Positions 34,381 to 44,274 are shown, counted from the first letter of the stretch. The stretch is DNA of 64,000 nucleotides from Candidatus Krumholzibacteriota bacterium (GCA_029262065.1 JAJDAC010000002.1:248001-312000); one strand, 5' to 3'. The notes: generated by a model not told the origin, from the sequence alone. Numbers and translations: made by a program.

Positions 34381-35202
34381 ATGGCACTCCGAACCCTCCC
34401 CTGGCTGTTGGCGGCTTGGGTATTGATGTCCGCGCCGACCTTGGTTGCGGCCCAATCTGAAGAATTAAACGGCCCTCACGTTCTGCGCGAGAAAATGGTC
34501 GAGTTCGACAAGAACGAGAGCAACGTGGTGCGTAGCGGCCCGGGGTCGGACTTCGCGATCACCACGGTCATCCCGTTCGGCGCCAAGCACAAGGTCATCG
34601 CCAAGAGCGGTGAATGGTACAACATCCACATCTCGGCCTCTGAAACGGGCTGGGTGCATTCTTCGCTCGTACGCGAGTTTGACGACATGTCGGGCCTGGA
34701 ATTTCGTCCCAACCCACGTCTGTTCTCCCGTATCGGAAGTTTTTCGCTCAGCGGATACACGGGCGCGTACACGTTCGACCGCAAGTCCAACTCGCTGGTC
34801 GTCGGCGGGCGCCTGGGCTACTACCTGTTCGACCACTTCGAGGTCGAGGGCAGCGTGGCCTGGAGTCACATTACCCGGCCCGCCGAAATCGTCGAGAGCC
34901 TCTTCAACCTGAGCCTGGCCGAAGAAGATTTCCACATGCTGTTCTATCACCTGAACGTTCATGTGAAGTTGCTACCCGGCCGACAGATGGTTCCCTTCAT
35001 TACCGGCGGATTGGGTTCCACCATCATGCAGGGCGAAACCGAATCGAGCGTGAACTTCGGAATTGGAACGAATCTGTTCATCACGCGCCGAAGCTCGCTG
35101 CGGTTTGAGATCCGCGACTATCAGTTCAAGTCGGGCTTCGGCACCGCCCGACGCCACAACAACAACGTCGAGTTCAGCGTGGGTACGTCTCTGTTGTTCT
35201 AG
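34381..35202 (+). CDS. SH3-like domain plus OmpA-type beta-barrel protein
   Basis: 273 residues from the ATG at 34381 (CGGAG seven bases upstream; two earlier in-frame starts exist). Signal peptide ends LVAAQ. Residues ~25-100 form a bacterial SH3-like fold (NVVRSGPGSDFAITTVIPFG, KVIAKSGEWYNIHISASETGWVHSSLV). Residues ~120-273 form an eight-strand OmpA/OMP-b-brl-like barrel (GRLGYYLFDHFEVEGSVAWS, VPFITGGLGSTIM, ending FSVGTSLLF). The SH3 part probably binds peptidoglycan or a partner in the periplasm. A parallel layout is known from myxobacterial gliding and envelope gene sets. Confidence 0.8.
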   Translation: MALRTLPWLLAAWVLMSAPTLVAAQSEELNGPHVLREKMVEFDKNESNVVRSGPGSDFAITTVIPFGAKHKVIAKSGEWYNIHISASETGWVHSSLVREFDDMSGLEFRPNPRLFSRIGSFSLSGYTGAYTFDRKSNSLVVGGRLGYYLFDHFEVEGSVAWSHITRPAEIVESLFNLSLAEEDFHMLFYHLNVHVKLLPGRQMVPFITGGLGSTIMQGETESSVNFGIGTNLFITRRSSLRFEIRDYQFKSGFGTARRHNNNVEFSVGTSLLF

Positions 35203-35231
35203 TACCAACCAGAGTTGGGGGGATTGACATC

Positions 35232-35801
35232 GTGAATCTGCATCGCCACCACATCTTGGGACCGGCCCTGGTCGTGGGCACTCTGCTTCTATGGGCCACG
35301 ATCGCCGAGGCCGGCAAGAGCCAGCCCACCACCGCGCGCCATGGACTGGAACTGGCGACCGACGCGGCCCAGACCTGGTCGGACGACGCCCGGCTCATCT
35401 ACGTGGAAAACGACGAAGACGTCCTTGGCGCCGGTTCGGCCGAGCGTTGGGGTTACCTCTTCTATTCGGCCACCCGAGATCGCTCCCGCGCCTATTCGGT
35501 GAAGGGTGACAAGATCGAGGTAGCCAACGACCTGAGTTTCAAACTCGACGCCCCGCCCGTTCACGCCGAGTGGATCGACAGCGCCCGAGCTCTGAAGGCC
35601 GCCGAAGACGCGGCGGGGGCCGACTACCGGAAGTCCTACGCCGGCCATCTACGTTCGATGCTGCTGATTCGCGGCGCCTTCCACCAGGATGATCCCGACA
35701 AGACCACCTGGACCCTCGTTTACGACTCCAGTTCAGCACCCTCGCTCTTCGTGGTGGTTGACGCCGCTTCGGGCAAGGTCGTTCGCCGCTGGAAGGGCTG
35801 A
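35232..35801 (+). CDS. Secreted PepSY-like protein of unknown function
   Basis: 189 residues from a GTG at 35232, preceded by a GGGGGG ribosome site. Signal peptide ends ATIAEAG. The mature part resembles a PepSY/YpeB-type alpha-beta fold (LELATDAAQTWSDDARLIYVEN ... AERWGYLFYSATRDRSRAYSV ... FVVVDAASGKVVRRWKG). The match is by feel and not firm. It sits between the SH3-barrel gene and the coiled-coil gene, all within 35 bases of each other. Confidence 0.6.
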   Translation: MNLHRHHILGPALVVGTLLLWATIAEAGKSQPTTARHGLELATDAAQTWSDDARLIYVENDEDVLGAGSAERWGYLFYSATRDRSRAYSVKGDKIEVANDLSFKLDAPPVHAEWIDSARALKAAEDAAGADYRKSYAGHLRSMLLIRGAFHQDDPDKTTWTLVYDSSSAPSLFVVVDAASGKVVRRWKG

Positions 35802-35804
35802 TCC

Positions 35805-36608
35805 ATGGACAAGATGCAACGACCACTGTTCTTCGCCCTGACCTTGCTGGGATTCGTTCTGGCCGGCGTGTTCATGAGCCAGGCTGCACCCGACGACGAA
35901 CCAGAAGAAGACTTCAAGATCGAACGCAACGATCACAAGAAGGACAAGAAGCCCACGCTTCGGTTCCTGAATGAGAACAAGGATTTCCTCCGCGCCCAGC
36001 TCGACCTGCTGCGACGCATCGCGCGCGATCGCGACGGCGAGGCCGAGATTCTCAGCGATCGCGACCTCATGTTCCGCGACATGCTCTCGGACATCCTGGC
36101 CGCCCAGGACACCGTGGCCATCGAACGCGCCAAGATGGAACAGTGGGAGTTGATGCAAAGCGTCACCGAACTGGGCGAGTTGGAAGCGCAGATGGATCTC
36201 ATGGCCAAGTTGCTCGACGAGCAGCAGCAGCGCCTGGCGCTGCTGGAAGACGACTTTGTTGGTCGCCAGGAAACGGCGATCGTATTGCTGATCAAGGGAT
36301 TTCCCGCCGATGGTCCGGCGGCCTTGGTGTTCGGCCAGGCCGAAAATGGTCGTTTGACCGTACCGCTCACCGAAGCCCAGCGCGCTTCACTGGCACAAGG
36401 CGGTATAGCCCAGATCTTTCACGAGTTCGTGGAGCCGCGCGAGCTGAGTTGGGATCTCACGTTCGAAGGCGAAGGCTGGTCGGATCGCCCGGCGCAGACC
36501 CTCACCGTCACGCCCGCGCGCGACCGAATGACGTTCGTGCAGTTGGACCTCGAACAGCTTGAAGCCACGTCCAACCTGGCCCTGGCCACCACAACCTGGG
36601 AGAGGTAG
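35805..36608 (+). CDS. Membrane-anchored periplasmic coiled-coil protein
   Basis: 267 residues. A single hydrophobic segment (~7-27) is followed by acidic and helical sequence with a coiled coil at ~95-150 (MEQWELMQSVTELGELEAQMD, MAKLLDEQQQRLALLEDD), then a beta-rich end. I recognise no family. It is placed three bases after the PepSY-like gene and 24 bases before the giant TPR gene, so it probably acts in the same machine. Confidence 0.7.
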   Translation: MDKMQRPLFFALTLLGFVLAGVFMSQAAPDDEPEEDFKIERNDHKKDKKPTLRFLNENKDFLRAQLDLLRRIARDRDGEAEILSDRDLMFRDMLSDILAAQDTVAIERAKMEQWELMQSVTELGELEAQMDLMAKLLDEQQQRLALLEDDFVGRQETAIVLLIKGFPADGPAALVFGQAENGRLTVPLTEAQRASLAQGGIAQIFHEFVEPRELSWDLTFEGEGWSDRPAQTLTVTPARDRMTFVQLDLEQLEATSNLALATTTWER

Positions 36609-36632
36609 CGCAACCTCGCGCCCAGGCACACC

Positions 36633-39600
36633 ATGCAAGCACGCTCGCTCCTCGTCCTACTGGCCGTCAACGCATTGGCATTGGCTGGCGCCCAAGCGTC
36701 GACTACCACGACGCCCGAGACCTCTGTCGCTATCGACTGGTCCGACTTCAACCTGCGTCGCGGCGTCTACGAATGGGCCACCGGCGATACCTTGGGTGCC
36801 CTGGAGTACCTGGAATCGGGACCCAGCACGGGGCGCGCCGCCCTACTGCGCGCGGAAGCAGAACGGCGACTCGGCAACCGCTACGATGCCCTACGACGAC
36901 AGGCAGACCAAGGCGAGGGATTCGACGCCTGGATCGCCTACGCCCAGCTCCTTGAGCATCATCGTCAGCTGGGCACCAGCGATGCCCCCGTTCCCATGGC
37001 CCCCGCGAACTTCGCTGATGCCGATTTCCTGTCGGCCGTATTGCGGTTCGAGCGGGGAGACCACGCCGGCGCGAGACAACAACTGGAGTCGTCGGCCGAG
37101 GGACCCTGGAAAGCAATGCGCCTGCAACTGCGGGCCCAGATCGCCGAAGCCGAAGGCGACGATGCGTGGACGTGGTGGCGCAAATTGGCCGACCATGAGC
37201 CCGGCGCCCAGGGCGATCGTCGCCTGGTCGACGCCGCCCGCCTCCGCGCCGCCGCCTACGCCGATGATCACCAGGAAGACCCGGCCCAGTGGTTGGAGTT
37301 GGTTGAGGCGGCCAGCCCGTTGTACGCACGTGCCCAACACATGCTGGGCCTGGTCGAGGTGTCCGCCGGCAATGAAGCGGGTTTGGAGCGACTGCGTGCG
37401 GTGGCCATGTCGCATCCAAACTACGACGGGCGGGCCGATCTTCTGCAGGCCCTGGGCGGCCAAGCGCTCGAGACATCGCAGTTCGACGATGCTCGCCACT
37501 TGTTTCTGCAGCTGGACGATGAATGGTCGATGCGAGCCACCGAGTTGGATCGGCTTGGAGAACGCGTAGATCTGTCCGATGTCTGGAAACAATGGGAACG
37601 ATCCTGGGCCACCGACGACGTTGCTTGGGCGCATGAGCCTTCGCTGCAGCTGGCCATCGATGCCGCCCGGGATCTCAAGCAGGCCGTGCCGCGCACCAAC
37701 GACATATCGACTCTGCCCGCCCCCATGCCCGCGGCCGGTTTCACCGCGCCGGTTCAACTGGATGACGCAGAGATCCGGCGTGACATGCGACTGACGATGG
37801 AGCGTCAACACAACGAGTATCTGCGTGCCCGCGAAGAGCGCACGCTGGCGAACGAATTGGAGCGCCTGGGCCGCTCTCGTCGCTACTTTCAACGTGGCGC
37901 CGACGAAATCGACTCCAGCCTTCGCGACCTCGATGCATCGGTTGCGCGCCTGGACTCAGTGCTGGCTACGTTGGAGATCCTGCTCGCCGACCTACGTGCG
38001 GTACGTGACGACGAAATCGACCGTATCGCGACCCGAGGTGCGCGCCTGTTGGCCCTGGGAACCACCAACGCCAACTACATCCGCTCTTTCATGCATTTCT
38101 ATATCGACGGACCCATGGGCAAACGCCTGCGCGACCTGCCCGAGGGCATTCCCCATCCGTCGGAGATCCTGCTGGAAGAACTGGAACTCAGCGGCATGAT
38201 CGAGGATTTCGTTCAGGTCTTCTCCGACCGCGCACCAGTTCGCGTGCAGCGGTCCAGCGACGAGATCTGGGAACCGCGCCTGATGGGCGCCGCCCCCGCG
38301 CTGGCCGCCCGCGCCAAGGAACAACAACGGTGGGCACTGGCCATGGCGGCCGCGGTCGACTCGAGCCTGGCCGCCACCACCAGTTCACCGCAACTGCTGG
38401 CCAGCCAGGCGGCGCTGGCCAACCTGGCCGCGAATGCAGACTCGCTTCAGCAGCGACAGAACGCCCTGCGCGACGTCACCCTGCGCGACGCCATCGCGCG
38501 AACCCGCGCAAACATGGACACCCGGCGTGAGGGTATCGACTATGGTCTTGCCGCCGCCCACTATGAGCTCACCGTCGCCCAGACCCAGGCCGACGTGCCG
38601 GTAGCTTCAAAACCCACGGCCGCGGCCATCGAGCACCTTCAACGATTTCTTGAGCGCTATCCCGATAGCCACGCGCGCGGCGAAAGCCGCTTCCGCCTGG
38701 CTGATCTTCTGCTACTGCAAGCGCGTGACGAGTTCCACGGCCGCATGGCCAACTATCTGGCCGCGCGTGAGAACGGCACGTCCGGCTCCATGGCCGTGCC
38801 CTTCCTGGACTACGAATCAGCCCTGGATCTCTATCGCGCGATCCTGGCGGAAGACACCGACTTTCCCCACCGCGATGCCACACTCTTCCATCTGGGTATG
38901 ATCCTCTCCGACGCCGTGGATCCGCAGGCCGAGGAATACCTCCAGGAACTCATTACCAGTTTCCCCGACGCGGAATTCGTACAACGCGCGCACCTGCGCC
39001 TGGCCGACAACCGCTTCGCCCAGAAAAACTTCGTAGCCAGCGCGCAGCAGTACGAGAAGGCCGCGCAGGGCGACGACAACGAGGCCCGGGCCATCGCTTT
39101 GTACAAACTGGGATGGAGCCACTTCAACACCGATAGCTTCGATCAGGCGGCCGTTGCGTTTGGCCGGCTGATGGACTTGTACGACGCGGACGCGCGTTTC
39201 GACACCTCGGTGGACCTACGGGGTGAAGCCCGCGACGATCTGATCCATGCGCTGGCCCGCGGTGGAGGCGCCTCGGCGTTTCTCGAGCACTTCGACTCGC
39301 AAGGAACGCGAGACTACGAGAAGTCGGTGCTGGGTGGCATTTCCCAGCTCATGCGTACGTTTGCCCTGTACGACGAAGCCACCGCTTCCGATCGGTTGTA
39401 TCTACAGAAGTACGCCACCGATCCGTCGGCGCTCGACGCCGCAACACGGCTCATCGACACGTACGAACGTGGCTTTGACAAGGAGCAGGCCAACGAAGCC
39501 CGCCTGGACGTGGCCCAGAAGTTCGTACCCAACGGCGACTGGTTCGAAACCAACGTGGCCGATTCGCTGCGAGCACAAGGACTTGAGTTCGCACGAACCT

Positions 39601-41363
39601 CGTATCGTACGGTAGCGCTGTATGAACACCGACAGGCGCGCGAAGAAGAGGCAAGCGCCCACGCCAACTGGAACGAGGCACTGGGGCTGTACGGCCAACT
39701 CATCACCAATTGGCCGGACCACGGAGAAACCCCAAGGTTCCACTACCTGGCCGGTGAGTGCGCGAGGGAATTGACCGATTTCGCCAGCGCCCTCGATCAC
39801 TACCGTGCCGCCGCGGCCTCCGACACGGCCAGTTTCCGTGAGGAAGCGGCCTGGGCCAGCGTGGCCGTCTGCGACACGTGGTACGAAACGTCGCGACCCG
39901 CCGGCGAACCCAACGCGGTCGGCGCCGATTCGCTGGCGACCCAGCTCATCGAGGAGGGACGCGCCTTCCTGACCAAACACCCGGCGGACAGCCGCGGGGC
40001 CGACATCCTCTGGCGCGAGGGAAACCTCTCGTTTGCCCACGGATGGCACGATGCGGCTGAAACCAGCCTACATGATTTCGTACGGGCCTATCCTCGTGAC
40101 GAGCGGGCGCCACGCGCGGCCCGCTTGCGTGCCGATTCGTTCTATCGTCGGGCCAGGTACCAGGACGCGGGTAGTGCCTACGAAGACGCGTTGCTGGTCT
40201 TGCGGGCCGCGGGCGAAGACTCGCTCGCCGCGCACGTGACCACGCTCATCCCCCACTCCTATTACAAGCACGCGGAATCGATCGCCGCCAGCGACTCCAC
40301 GGAAGGCCTGGCCAACGCCGCGGTTGCATTCGAGAACGTGGCCCAACGCTGGCCCGCGTTCGAGTTCTCACACCTGGCTCTGTATCAGGCGGGTCTGGGC
40401 CGGGCCAGTGCCGGTGAAGCCCCGCTGGCCGTGAGCGATTGGCAGCGTCTGATCGACACCTATCCCGAAAGCGAGTATCGCCAGGACTCGCTGCGTCAGA
40501 TCGCCCTTACCTGGGAAGCCGCGGGCCAGCCCCTGGCGGCCGCCCGCGCCTACGAGCGTTACTCGACGACATACCCCACCGAATCCGACGCGGCCGACGC
40601 GCTGATGAAGGCGGCCGATTTGCTGGAAGCGGGCGACGACCCAGTGGGCGCCGAGACCATACGCACCCAGTACCTGCAGCAGTATCCCGACGACTTCGAA
40701 ACGGCGCTGGAAATCCGTGAGAAACGGGCTCGTCGCGATCTGGCTCAGTTCGGCGCGTCTCCGGCGGGAATGGTGGCGCTGCTCGACCCTTCAGCCACGG
40801 TGCCGTCGGAACTGTCGCGCTACCTGACCCTGGCCAAGCAACATCCCGATCGCGCCGCCCCCGATATCCTGGCCCAGGTGGCATTCCTGGAGGCGGAACA
40901 GGAACTCGCGCGTTACACACAACTACGGCTCACGCAGCCGCTCGAACAGAGCCTGCAGCGTAAGCGCGATGCGTTGGACGCGACCCTGCAGAGCCTGGGC
41001 GCCTGCGCCCAACACTCAGTGGCCCCATGGGCCCAGGCCGCCGCGTATCGCGTGGGCGAAGCGCTCGTACATTTTGGCGACGCGCTGGTTCAGAGTGAGC
41101 GTCCGTCAGACCTGACTGGCGATGATCGACTGGCCTACGACGAGGTACTCGAAGAACAGAGCTGGGCATTCTACGACCGGGGCGAGGAAGCCTGGGCACA
41201 ACTACTACGCGAGCCCGGGTCCTCGGAAAGCGACGAAGTTCGCACGTGGCTCGAGAAGACACGGTCTTCGTTGTACCCCCGAGTGGCCCGCCGTTTCGCA
41301 CACCACCCCGAAGTTTCCTACCCGTTGGTTCCGGCGACGGAACCCGAAAACGCGGCACGGTAG
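36633..41363 (+). CDS. Giant periplasmic TPR protein
   Basis: 1,576 residues, the largest product in the window. A signal peptide (MQARSLLVLLAVNALALAGAQA) leads into TPR-like helical repeats over most of the length, with a coiled-coil region at ~385-465 (LERLGRSRRYFQRGADEIDSSL). Repeats include QYEKAAQGDDNEARAIALYKLGWSHF and ALDHYRAAAASDTASFREEAAW. Large periplasmic TPR proteins of this kind accompany the ExbB/ExbD/TonB-like Agl-Glt motors of myxobacteria. Here it precedes a TPR lipoprotein and such a motor on the same strand. No catalytic motif. Exact partner is unknown. Confidence 0.85.
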   Translation: MQARSLLVLLAVNALALAGAQASTTTTPETSVAIDWSDFNLRRGVYEWATGDTLGALEYLESGPSTGRAALLRAEAERRLGNRYDALRRQADQGEGFDAWIAYAQLLEHHRQLGTSDAPVPMAPANFADADFLSAVLRFERGDHAGARQQLESSAEGPWKAMRLQLRAQIAEAEGDDAWTWWRKLADHEPGAQGDRRLVDAARLRAAAYADDHQEDPAQWLELVEAASPLYARAQHMLGLVEVSAGNEAGLERLRAVAMSHPNYDGRADLLQALGGQALETSQFDDARHLFLQLDDEWSMRATELDRLGERVDLSDVWKQWERSWATDDVAWAHEPSLQLAIDAARDLKQAVPRTNDISTLPAPMPAAGFTAPVQLDDAEIRRDMRLTMERQHNEYLRAREERTLANELERLGRSRRYFQRGADEIDSSLRDLDASVARLDSVLATLEILLADLRAVRDDEIDRIATRGARLLALGTTNANYIRSFMHFYIDGPMGKRLRDLPEGIPHPSEILLEELELSGMIEDFVQVFSDRAPVRVQRSSDEIWEPRLMGAAPALAARAKEQQRWALAMAAAVDSSLAATTSSPQLLASQAALANLAANADSLQQRQNALRDVTLRDAIARTRANMDTRREGIDYGLAAAHYELTVAQTQADVPVASKPTAAAIEHLQRFLERYPDSHARGESRFRLADLLLLQARDEFHGRMANYLAARENGTSGSMAVPFLDYESALDLYRAILAEDTDFPHRDATLFHLGMILSDAVDPQAEEYLQELITSFPDAEFVQRAHLRLADNRFAQKNFVASAQQYEKAAQGDDNEARAIALYKLGWSHFNTDSFDQAAVAFGRLMDLYDADARFDTSVDLRGEARDDLIHALARGGGASAFLEHFDSQGTRDYEKSVLGGISQLMRTFALYDEATASDRLYLQKYATDPSALDAATRLIDTYERGFDKEQANEARLDVAQKFVPNGDWFETNVADSLRAQGLEFARTSYRTVALYEHRQAREEEASAHANWNEALGLYGQLITNWPDHGETPRFHYLAGECARELTDFASALDHYRAAAASDTASFREEAAWASVAVCDTWYETSRPAGEPNAVGADSLATQLIEEGRAFLTKHPADSRGADILWREGNLSFAHGWHDAAETSLHDFVRAYPRDERAPRAARLRADSFYRRARYQDAGSAYEDALLVLRAAGEDSLAAHVTTLIPHSYYKHAESIAASDSTEGLANAAVAFENVAQRWPAFEFSHLALYQAGLGRASAGEAPLAVSDWQRLIDTYPESEYRQDSLRQIALTWEAAGQPLAAARAYERYSTTYPTESDAADALMKAADLLEAGDDPVGAETIRTQYLQQYPDDFETALEIREKRARRDLAQFGASPAGMVALLDPSATVPSELSRYLTLAKQHPDRAAPDILAQVAFLEAEQELARYTQLRLTQPLEQSLQRKRDALDATLQSLGACAQHSVAPWAQAAAYRVGEALVHFGDALVQSERPSDLTGDDRLAYDEVLEEQSWAFYDRGEEAWAQLLREPGSSESDEVRTWLEKTRSSLYPRVARRFAHHPEVSYPLVPATEPENAAR

Positions 41364-41447
41364 GCGGCCCACGACTTGCAGAAATAGCCCGAACACGGCC
41401 CCCGCTACCAGCGCCGGGCCCACGCAATGTGAAACGACGAGGCATCG

Positions 41448-42374
41448 ATGGACATCGCGCTCAACATCGCTTCCCGATCGGCCCAGACTCGCGCTGGCGT
41501 TGGGGACTTGTCGACACGTTGCCGCGTGGCATGTCGCAATAGCGCGCCCAATGCAACATGGATGGCCGCGTTGTGCCTGTTGGTCGCGGCATGTGGTGGC
41601 CCGTCGGTGCAAACCGACCCCACGGAAATCGACACCGAGCTGACGCCCGAAAAGGTAGCGGCCCAGGTGGCCGAACATCGAGCGCGAGCCGTCGAGCAGC
41701 CCCACGAACCCTACTGGTTGTACAAGGCGGCCGAGACCCATTCCCGAGCCGGCCAATCCGTCGACGCTATTGCCGCGCTACGCGAAAGCCTGGCCGTCAA
41801 CGACAGCTACGAGCCATCGCTCTCCCTGCTCTCCAAGATCTACTACGTCTCCGGTCAACATCAGGCGGCTATCCAGCTGCTGGAAGATGTGCAGAGCCGG
41901 AACGGAACCCTGTCCGATGAACTACTGGCGGGCCTGGCCCTGAACTACGAGGCCCTGGGCGAATACGACACCAGCGATCCGCTGTTCGACACGTTGCGCC
42001 ACCGGGGATCCCGTGAATCTGCCGTGATCTATCACCTACTACAGGGTGAAAGCTTCCTCGAAGTTGGCGACCGTGCGTTTGCCGCGGTCGAAGCCAAACC
42101 GAACGTGGCCGCTAACCAGAACAACTTCGGCATTGCGTTGCTCTACCAGGGACGCCCCAAGGAAGCACGCGAGCGTTTCCTGCGAGCTTTGGAACTCGAC
42201 GCCGATCTGCCGGGCGCCATGTACAACATGGCCATCGTCGACAAGTTCTACTTCTTCGACGACGAATCCAGCCTCGAGTGGTTCACGCGGTATCAACAGA
42301 TTTCCGGTGATTTCGACCCCGACGGTCTCGCCGAGTTGCTGCAATTGGCTCCCGCAGAAGCGGTAGGGAGATAG
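41448..42374 (+). CDS. TPR lipoprotein (GltE-like context)
   Basis: 308 residues. An unusually long N-region (~38 residues) precedes a hydrophobic core and lipobox LLVAACGG (C49); a start at the inner ATG would be too short for a signal peptide, so the ATG at 41448 (GAGG upstream) is kept. Residues ~70-300 are TPR repeats (EPYWLYKAAETHSRAGQSVD, NFGIALLYQGRPKEARERFL). It precedes the motor genes by only two bases plus a small gene, and is likely an outer-membrane-tethered adaptor of the ExbB/ExbD/TonB complex. Confidence 0.82.
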   Translation: MDIALNIASRSAQTRAGVGDLSTRCRVACRNSAPNATWMAALCLLVAACGGPSVQTDPTEIDTELTPEKVAAQVAEHRARAVEQPHEPYWLYKAAETHSRAGQSVDAIAALRESLAVNDSYEPSLSLLSKIYYVSGQHQAAIQLLEDVQSRNGTLSDELLAGLALNYEALGEYDTSDPLFDTLRHRGSRESAVIYHLLQGESFLEVGDRAFAAVEAKPNVAANQNNFGIALLYQGRPKEARERFLRALELDADLPGAMYNMAIVDKFYFFDDESSLEWFTRYQQISGDFDPDGLAELLQLAPAEAVGR

Positions 42375-42376
42375 AT

Positions 42377-42625
42377 ATGTTTTCCGCACCCGCTCTGGCG
42401 CTGGCCCTTTGGTTGTCGTCCACCGGCGCGACCGGCCAGGCCCGAACTCTCGATGCTATCACCATCGAGGGTGAGATCGATATGCCCGAAGTGCTCTTCA
42501 TCACCGCACGCGATCAGTATCGCTACATGGATTACCTTCACCGTCGCTACGACAAGAGCATGGCCCAGTTGGGCCTCGATGTGCGCTTGCCACGGCGACT
42601 CGAGTTGCTGACCAAGGAGAAATGA
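42377..42625 (+). CDS. Small secreted protein of the TonB-motor operon
   Basis: 82 residues with AGGGAG six bases before the ATG. It has a signal peptide (MFSAPALALALWLSSTGATG-QA) and a compact domain, TITIEGEIDMPEVLFITARD followed by a basic helical tail. I recognise no named family. Its position between the TPR lipoprotein (2-base gap) and ExbB (1-base gap) argues for a role as a small periplasmic linker in the complex. Confidence 0.75.
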   Translation: MFSAPALALALWLSSTGATGQARTLDAITIEGEIDMPEVLFITARDQYRYMDYLHRRYDKSMAQLGLDVRLPRRLELLTKEK

Positions 42626-42626
42626 C

Positions 42627-43265
42627 ATGGATGCCTTGTCGACCGTCGCGTCCTTCTTCCGTAGCGGCGGACCGTTCATGTTCGTCATCATGGGCACCGC
42701 TGTCCTGATTCTGGCCATCGCCGCCGAACGCCTTTGGGTACTTTCCCGGGCGGGGGCGTTGAACCACGGAAAAATGATGAAGGACCTCATGCGTCACGTT
42801 CAGTCGGGCGATCTAAGCGCGGCTTCGCAGGTGGCCAAGAAGGTCAAGAGCCCGGCCGGGCGCGTGGCGTACGCCATCGTGTCCAACGGCACGAGCAACG
42901 AGGAAAGCCTCAACAACGCCGCCGATGGAGCCGCCGTCGTGGTGCTGCCGCCGCTTTCCAAGCGTCTGCCGCACCTGGGCATGTTGGCCAACGTGGCTAC
43001 GCTGCTGGGCCTGCTGGGTACCATCTTTGGTCTAACCCAGGCGTTCTCGGCGGTAGGCGCGGCCGACGCGTCGGAACGCTCGGCCTTCCTGGCCGCCGGT
43101 ATTTCGCAGGCCCTGAACACCACGGCATTCGGTTTGATGGTGGCCGTACCCGCCATGGTCATCCACGGCTTTCTGGTGGGCAAGGTCGACGCCATCGTCG
43201 AACAGACCGATGAGGTAAGCGTCCGCCTGATCCGGGTCATGACCGGCCGTAGCGACAACTTCTAG
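42627..43265 (+). CDS. MotA/TolQ/ExbB proton-channel protein
   Basis: 212 residues with three transmembrane helices: ~15-38, ~118-142 and ~160-185. The family core is LPHLGMLANVATLLGLLGTIFGLTQAF and the third helix ISQALNTTAFGLMVAVPAMV. It forms the pentameric stator channel with the ExbD proteins that follow. Conversion of proton motive force to movement of the TonB-like partner is the known job of the family. Resembles AglR-type genes in gene order. Confidence 0.92.
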   Translation: MDALSTVASFFRSGGPFMFVIMGTAVLILAIAAERLWVLSRAGALNHGKMMKDLMRHVQSGDLSAASQVAKKVKSPAGRVAYAIVSNGTSNEESLNNAADGAAVVVLPPLSKRLPHLGMLANVATLLGLLGTIFGLTQAFSAVGAADASERSAFLAAGISQALNTTAFGLMVAVPAMVIHGFLVGKVDAIVEQTDEVSVRLIRVMTGRSDNF

Positions 43266-43306
43266 TTCGAACACGACCCTAGTCACTACCGGAAGACCAG
43301 AACGCC

Positions 43307-43756
43307 ATGGCACGTAGGAAACGAGGCTATCGACAGTTGGTCGAGGCCGACCTCGACATCATGCCGCTCATGAACCTGTTCGTGGTGCTGATTCCCATGC
43401 TGCTGTTGTCGGCTGTGTTCATCGAACTGTCGTCGATCGAGATGAATCTACCGTCTCCCGACGCCACCGCATCGACACCAAAGCAACGACTGGAACTGGC
43501 GGTCACGATTGCCGACGAGGCCTACGTCGTGGAAGGACGCGGGCTACGGAGGCAGAAGATCGAGCGTGACGCCGATGCGGCGTACGACGAACTCCAGGAC
43601 ACGTTGGAGACGATCGCCTCGGGGCATCCCGACAACAAGGAGATCGTCATCGTCTCGCCGGGCGATACCGAGTACCAGGAACTGATCACGGTCATGGACA
43701 TATCGCGCGAGGCGGGCATGCCAGCCATATCACTCGTAGGCGCGTCCGCGCGCTAG
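43307..43756 (+). CDS. ExbD/TolR-like protein lacking the membrane Asp (N23)
   Basis: 149 residues, one transmembrane helix at ~18-40 and a periplasmic domain. In ExbD/TolR the helix carries an essential aspartate in PFIDV; here the same place reads PLMNLFVVLI, so the Asp is Asn23 (codon AAC). The periplasmic part (NLPSPDATASTPKQRLELAV ... IVSPGDTEYQELITVMDI) is otherwise normal. It would pair with the second ExbD of the operon, which keeps the Asp. Confidence 0.9.
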   Translation: MARRKRGYRQLVEADLDIMPLMNLFVVLIPMLLLSAVFIELSSIEMNLPSPDATASTPKQRLELAVTIADEAYVVEGRGLRRQKIERDADAAYDELQDTLETIASGHPDNKEIVIVSPGDTEYQELITVMDISREAGMPAISLVGASAR

Positions 43757-43770
43757 AAGAGCGACTCCCA

Positions 43771-44265
43771 ATGTCACGACGCAAACGCCACCTGGGCCAT
43801 CGCGGGCACCGCAAGCACCAGCCGCTGCGTATAACTTCGATGATGGACATCCTGACCGTATTGCTCTTGTTCCTGCTCAAGAGTTTCGTGGTCGACGGTG
43901 AAGCACATACTCCCGCCGCCGGGGTCGAGCTTCCTTTGTCGTCGAGCACTATCAAACCCGAGTCTTCCATCGTCATCGCCATAAACGGCGGTGACATACT
44001 GGTGGCCAACGAGCTGGTAGCCAGGGTCACCGCGTCGAACGCCAACACCGATATGATGATCGAGGAACTGGCCGACCGATTGGAGGCCACCCGTGATCAA
44101 ACCATCGCCTTGCACGGGCGTCGCGGCGACGAGGTGGAGTTCGACGGCAAGATCACCATCCAGGGTGATCGCGACATGCCGTTTCAGATTCTTCAGCGCG
44201 TAATGTTCACCTGCAACATGATTGGCTACGACAATATTGCGTTGGCCGTCATCCAGTCGTCGTAG
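43771..44265 (+). CDS. ExbD/TolR-like protein with intact membrane Asp (D26)
   Basis: 164 residues. A basic N-terminus (MSRRKRHLGHRGHRKHQ) is followed by a membrane helix with the proton-carrying Asp in TSMMDILTVLLLFLLKSF (D26). A lysine (K37) inside the helix end is unusual. The periplasmic ExbD domain follows (LADRLEATRDQTIALHGRRGDEV). With ExbB and the Asn-variant ExbD, this is likely the catalytic subunit of a heterodimeric ExbD. Confidence 0.9.
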   Translation: MSRRKRHLGHRGHRKHQPLRITSMMDILTVLLLFLLKSFVVDGEAHTPAAGVELPLSSSTIKPESSIVIAINGGDILVANELVARVTASNANTDMMIEELADRLEATRDQTIALHGRRGDEVEFDGKITIQGDRDMPFQILQRVMFTCNMIGYDNIALAVIQSS

Positions 44266-44274
44266 GAAGGGACC

